Source of the DNA: Carettochelys insculpta
Taxonomy: Eukaryota; Chordata; Testudines; Carettochelyidae
Assembly (NCBI RefSeq): GCF_033958435.1
Contig: NC_134139.1
Coordinates: 202,165,501 to 202,229,500, forward strand
Direction: 5' to 3'
DNA length: 64,000 nt
The translations under genes and the position numbers were made by a program. Below, in pieces: positions 47,001-53,000 of this stretch (position 1 is its first letter; every line of letters starts with the position of its first letter). The notes beneath the pieces were generated by a model, which was not told the origin of the DNA, made no database searches, and was given only the letters and a program-made list of their open reading frames with translations.

Positions 47001-50000
47001 AGGGCGTTGCGTTAAAAGACATTTGCAGAGCGGCGACCTGGTCATCCTACGACACCTTCGCCAAACATTACGCCCTTCACAGGGTATTCCAAGAGGATAC
47101 CCATCTCTCTGCAGCGGTCCTCTCGGGGACAAGCTGCACATAATCCGATTACCCACCTCCTATCTTGGGTTACTGCTGGGTAGTCACCTATTGTGGAGCA
47201 CCCACGGGGACACTCGAAGAAGAAAGAAAAGTTACTCCCCGTAGTAACAGTGGTTCTTCGAGATGTGTCCCCGTGGGTGCTCCACTACCCGCCCATCCTT
47301 CCCGCTTCGGATCTCTGTTAGTGTTTTGCAGGGGCACCCGAGGCGGTTGGGCGGGGACCGGATCGCGCACGTGGCCAGGAGCGCACAAGGGAGCGGCGCG
47401 CGCCGGCGCATGCGCGGTCCGGCAGAAACTGCTTGGAAGATCCGATCTGCGGCGCCGGGCGAGCCCGACACCTATTGTGGAGCACCCACGGGGACACATC
47501 TCGAAGAACCACCGTTACTACGGTGAGTAACTTTTCTTTCCCTTCCCCTTGGCTGCGTCTAGGGCATGCTCATCAGCTCCCTTGCGGTGTGGCATCGCCT
47601 CCCTGCCGAAGCTTGGGGGGTCAGCTCTGACCTCGCTCGGAGCAGTGTGACTCGGCCGTCCGAGAAGGATCAGGCTGGTTTCAGTGCCTGCCCGAACCGA
47701 TCAGGCTTCCCTGAGGGGAGCTGGAGCAGTCCCATTCCCCGGTGATCACCTGCAAGTCCTATCGGCCTGTGACAGGCAAGGGCCCTGGTGACCCCGCCTG
47801 CAACGTGCCCGAGTGGTCACAGCTTCCCTCCCTGTTCTCTGGCGCAGGCTGACGAAGAACCTAGATCACTTAGTGCCCGAAGTCTTCTTCCGCCAGAGCA
47901 AGATCAGCGAGGTGCTGGGAGGCAGCGGCTACAATTCAGAGCGGCTCAGCACGCCCTACATCCCCCAGCTGACAGGTACGGAATGGCGCCTCCCGGCTCG
48001 CTGGGCTGGCTCCGTGTAAGAGGCATGATTCATCTGCTAGTCCTGAGCACCCCCGAACGGAGCAGCCGGGGCAGCTTCCTCCTCCTTGCCTGCAGCATAC
48101 TGTCTGCCCCATTGTGCAGCTGGGCAGACTGGCTGGGAGATGGGGGGTACTTGCCCACTCACCCAGGTGGCATGCATGGAACTGGGGCGGGACTGCCAGA
48201 GTCCTTGGAGCCCCCGGCTCAGTCCTCAAGAGGGCATTAGCTTGCCAGAGGCAGAGCTGCCCTGTGGCTAGAGCAGGAACAGGGCAAGAGAAAACCTAAG
48301 TTCAGGTCCTTGCTGTGCTGTAACCCCCCTGCATGACCTTTGTCAACTCACTTAGCCCCTGTGTCTCAGTGCGCCCCCTGTACAATGGGGATCGCAGCCC
48401 TGGCCTGCCTCATGCAGGCCTGAGTGCACTGTGAGCAGCTCTGATGATGCAGCAGAAGGCACCCAATCACCTTGGTGGGGAAGGAGCAGAACCGAAGGGA
48501 CTGCGAGGGTCACCTAGTGTAACTCCCCACCGAGATGCAGAGTTTGTGGGGTCACCTGCCCAAGGCAGCTGGCTGTCCAGGCTCCCTTTGAAAACCTCCA
48601 GCGAAGCTGCTTCCACAGTCTCTGCCTGTGTCCCTCTTCTGGCGCAGACAGCCCCCTTCCCAAGGGTCTCCCTGGGGTGGGGCGGGCGAGGGTCTCTGCC
48701 TTGCTGACGGACTGGCCGCTCCTCTTTTCCAGACGAAGATCGCTTGTCCAAGAGGAAGAGCATCGGCGAGACCATTTCCCTCCAGGTCGAGCTGGAATCG
48801 AGGAACAGTCCTGAGAAAGAGGAGGTACCGGGTGCTGCCTGCTCCAGCGGGCCTGAAAACTGTCCTGGCCAATGCACTGTGTCACCAGCAGGAGGCGGGT
48901 TACTGCCTTGCCTAGACAGCTCCTCTGCGAACGCCCCATGTCCGGAGCTGGCTGGGCCAGCGGGGAGCTTGCTTGGGGCAGCCATTTCCCTATGGAACCT
49001 AGGGACAGCAAATCCCTCTCAGACCACAGTGTTACCCTGAAGGGGGCAATTTCCTGCCTGGGCACTTTTCCCCATGGACTTTTCCCCCAGCCCTGACTCC
49101 TGCTCCCCCACCCCATGCTCAACCCCCCACCCCCTTAAATTTCTCCCAGGTACTGTCACAGTGTGCCCCGATCCCCTTTCCCAGCTACCTCCAGTCCCTG
49201 GGGGCCGGGGGGGAAGCAGTACCACCGTACCTGTAAGAAATGCATTGCCCCATCTGAGACTTGTTGTTCACCAGCAGCAGACTTGGCTGCACCTTACCCT
49301 TGTGGTTGGAGACTCAGCCCCCCTCCGCACCCTGCCCAGAGGCCCCAGGATCTCCAGGGAATTTCAGATGTGCTCATGACACCGATCCTGCTCGGCTCCT
49401 CGACTCGGGCTGGCTAGTGGTTTCAGCGCCTTTGGATGCACAGGCTCTGTGGGAGCAGAACACCCCCAAAGACAAGCCAGGGCCAGCCCCCAGGGAGAAG
49501 CATTTCCATCTGACCTGCTTCCTCTCCCCAAGAGCTCCTGTTTTCACAGGGCAATGCTGCCGACTGGATAAACTTCCATTAGCCTTCATGGCTGAGCGCT
49601 GTGTTGGCATCTGCGTGCTGCAAGCAGCTGAGCGCTGATTCCCCTGATGTGTGGAACAGGGCAAGGGGAGCAGGCCTTGTGCGCCCCAGTGCCCTCCTCA
49701 CAGCCTCTGGGCTCTCCAGCCTTCCCCAGCCCACAGCATACTGGTTCCCATTGCTTCGCTCTCAGAGAGTTGCAGCCGCTGCTTGTTGAGCCTTTGGCCT
49801 TCCTGGCTGGCAGTACGAGGGAGACCACCCAGTCCCAAATGGGCAGGGTGGTCCCAGAAGGCCCCTTACAAGTCCCAGCCCTGCGCTGACTGACCCTAGG
49901 GCATATGTCAGGGCACTCTGTGCCACTGCTTTTCACCTGCCTAAGGCCCATGGAGAGGGAAGGGCAGCTGAGGTGGGTCCTGCCCTCTTCTCCACGAATC

Positions 50001-53000
50001 CTCATCCCCTAGCTAGCCTGGAAGCCGGAGCCGGACTGTGGTAAGAGCTGCCCTAGGGAGCCCTGAACAGTGCGCTCCAGGAGGCAGGGCCCTATGTGGA
50101 CTTACACATCTCCTATTGCTGGAAGGGACCTTGGGAGGTCACCAAGTCCAGTTCCCTGCCCTCTTGGCAGGACCAAGCACCATCCTCTGTTTGCCCCAGA
50201 TCCCTAAATGGTTCCCTCAAGGACTGAGCTTGCAGCCCTGGGTTTAGCAGGCCAAGGCTCAACCCGCTGAGCCATCCCTCCTCTGTAATCTAGGGGCTGT
50301 GCTCAGGCCCCTGAGCCCCCTGCCCAAGGCAGTTGGAGGGTCCCCAGCCACTTGGGCTCCCTGGGTGGCTCTGACTACTGCCCAGGGGCAGCTTTCAGGG
50401 AGGAGGAGGCGGCTGGATGGAAGCTCAGGGAAGAGGAAGGGCAGTAAGTAGGATCTTGGGGGAAGAGTGGGGCAGGGATGGGGCGACATAGGGGAGCAGA
50501 GCTTCTACCTTTCTCCTGCTTTTGCCTCTGGGAAAGCGTTTGCCCTGGAGGAACCAGGAGACTCTAGGCTGACTGGTACCGCACAGGCCGGTTTGTTTCA
50601 CCCAGGTACCCTGGCTTGCGCCCCAAAGGTATCGCCCCCAAGTGGCGAACCACACTGCTGCAGGACCGCCTCACCAGCATGGGCTTGGTGCTTGAACCCC
50701 AGCGTCCTTACTTAACTGCAACCACCTTCTCCCATCTCTCTCCTCTGTGCTCGAAGACGGGCTGCCCTGGAGGGGTAACCTTTGTTCTCTTCCCCTAGAG
50801 AGCCCCGGCCGAGGAGATCACGTATGAAACCCTGAAGAAAGCGATTGGTAAGCAACTGAGTCGCCTTCCACAGAGCGTAAAGCCAGACGAGATGGTTGGA
50901 GCCTCTTGTCTGGCACGCAGTGTGTGCTGGGCTGTACACGAGCACCCCATGCTGCTGCGCTAAGCCCCAGGAGCTGGGTTACTCAGCGCACAGAGGAAAG
51001 GCTGAGCCCTGCGCGCGTGACTGGGGGGCCTCCGACTTTCCCTCTTCCCGTGGTCTGCTCTGAACCTGGCGGGAAGCGTCAGGGGGGTTTCAGATGCGCT
51101 GTGCTGAGTGAGTGGAACCCCCTCTCCACACTGCACATTTCACCCCAGGCCCAGTCTGCATCTCTCACACCAAGAGACCCCCCGCCCAGGGCTGGAGAGA
51201 GGGCTGGCTAGTGGGCTGAGCACAGGCCTGGGAGGCTGGAAGTGTTGGGCTGGGTGTGGTGCTGCCTCTGGCGCCCTTTTGGCCTTGGGCATGTTGCCTG
51301 AGCCAGAGTTCTCAAAGGAGCCCCTTGGTGTTTGGGGGCATCGGTGTCTGGGTGCCTGTGATTTTTCAGGGGTGTTGAGCCCCCACAATCCCAGACACAG
51401 TAGCTGTGCAGCGTTGACCTCTGCTTGCTTGTCTGGCATACCGGGGTGACCAGGAGTGGCAGGAAGATGCTGTGCTCTGGGTACTCTCTAGAGGGCTCTG
51501 AGCACAGTGTACACCCTCCTGAGGGCTGGGCTGGCCTGTGCGTAGCCCCAGAACCCACAAGCAGAATGATTGAGACTCAGGAGCTGCACCGAGCGCTTTC
51601 ACCATTGCTTTGCGCCTTCAGTAGACAGCGTGGCCGTGGAGGAGCAGGAGCGGGAGAGGAGGCGGCAGGTGGTGGAGAAGTTCCAGAAAGCTCCCTTTGA
51701 GGAGATTGCAGCTCACTGCGGTGCCCGGGTGAGTCCCTTCTCCTGGCCTCTTGCCTGGCCCCTCTGATTATTACGCAGGCCGGAGGATGTGCTGGGCCTG
51801 TCCCACTGGGTCATAAAACCAAAGAGAGGCCAGTCACAGAACCATAGAATCCAAGGGCTGGAAGGGACCTCAGGAGGTCAACTCCAACCCCTTGCTCAAA
51901 GCAGGACCAACCCCAACTAAGTCATCCCAGCCAGGACTATGTCAAGCTGGGACTTAAAAACCTCTAGGGATGGAGATTCCACCATCTCTCCAGGCAACAC
52001 ATTCCAGTGCTTCACCACCCTCCTGGTGAAGTGGTTTTTCCTGCTATCCCACCTGGACCTCTCCCACCGCAACTTGAGACCACTGCTCTTTGTTCTGCCA
52101 TCCATCATTACTGAGAACAGCTTCTTCCCAATCCCCCTTCAGGGAGCTGAAATCTGCTATCAAATCCGCACCCTCCCCCCACCCCACCCCCATCCGTAGA
52201 CTAAATAACCCTAAAGCCCTCAGCTTCTCCTCACGTGCTCCATGACTAGCCAGGTTATGAGCCACACTTCGCCTGTCTGCTAACAGATAACAGCCAGCTA
52301 CTGCAACCCACTAGCCAAGTGATTCCGTTAGCTCACGCCGCAGAGGCCCACAGGTCAACCCCTGCTGGCTATGCATGTTGTGAAAGTCCGAGAAGCCCCT
52401 GACGCTGTGAGACCCCTGGAACTGGGTGGTCTATAGGCCTGACTGATCCTTAGACCTTTCTGTGGTAAATGCCCCGAAGTCCCTTACGTGCGAGAGAGAA
52501 GGATCTCATGTGTCACTACGGAAATGCAGCCACTTCGGGGATGGAGCAGAGCAGCTCTCCAGCGGCGTACGGCACCATGGCTCTGCCCTTAGGGACGGGA
52601 AGCCGTGTCCAATGAAAATCACCAGGCAGAGGCAGAGCAGAGTAATCCAGAGCTGGATTTGGCCAGGCCCCCTGCTCCTGTGAAGGATGCCAGGGGAACA
52701 CCAAAGACCCGATTAGGCTGAAATCCTGATTCCAAGCTCCAGCGAAGGCTGGGCTGGGCTCTCCACGCACCCTTCCCTGCCACGCTGCAGAGGTGCTCAG
52801 CACCGGCGCAGGAGAGAGGCGGGCTCCCGCCTGCTTTGTCTCCACATCCCAGGGAGGGGCTCTGGGCAAAGGAGCAAACTTTATCCACCCCCATTGTTAC
52901 CAGCCCTGAGGCACTGCGGTATGGGGTCCCCGGGTGGGGCTCTGCAGCTGTAACAAGCTCTGCGCTGGGCATACCCTCGGCTCAGCGGCGTTGTTGTTGT

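Larger units (their letters stand above)
41632..47540 (+). mobile_element. DIRS-type tyrosine-recombinase retrotransposon, nearly full length
   Basis: This 5.9-kb element lies in EFR3B intron 13, in the same orientation as the gene. It has inverted terminal repeats (41632-41790 and 47350-47540), a gag-like region, an RT/RNase H frame with a methyltransferase-like tail, a tyrosine recombinase, and an internal complementary region at 47185-47284. This set defines the DIRS group, which integrates through a circular intermediate by recombinase rather than integrase and leaves no target duplication. I see no duplication at the ends either. Coding capacity is almost intact, with breaks near 43050-43090 and 46725-46770. 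The ends were placed by matching the internal complementary region to both termini. Confidence 0.93.
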
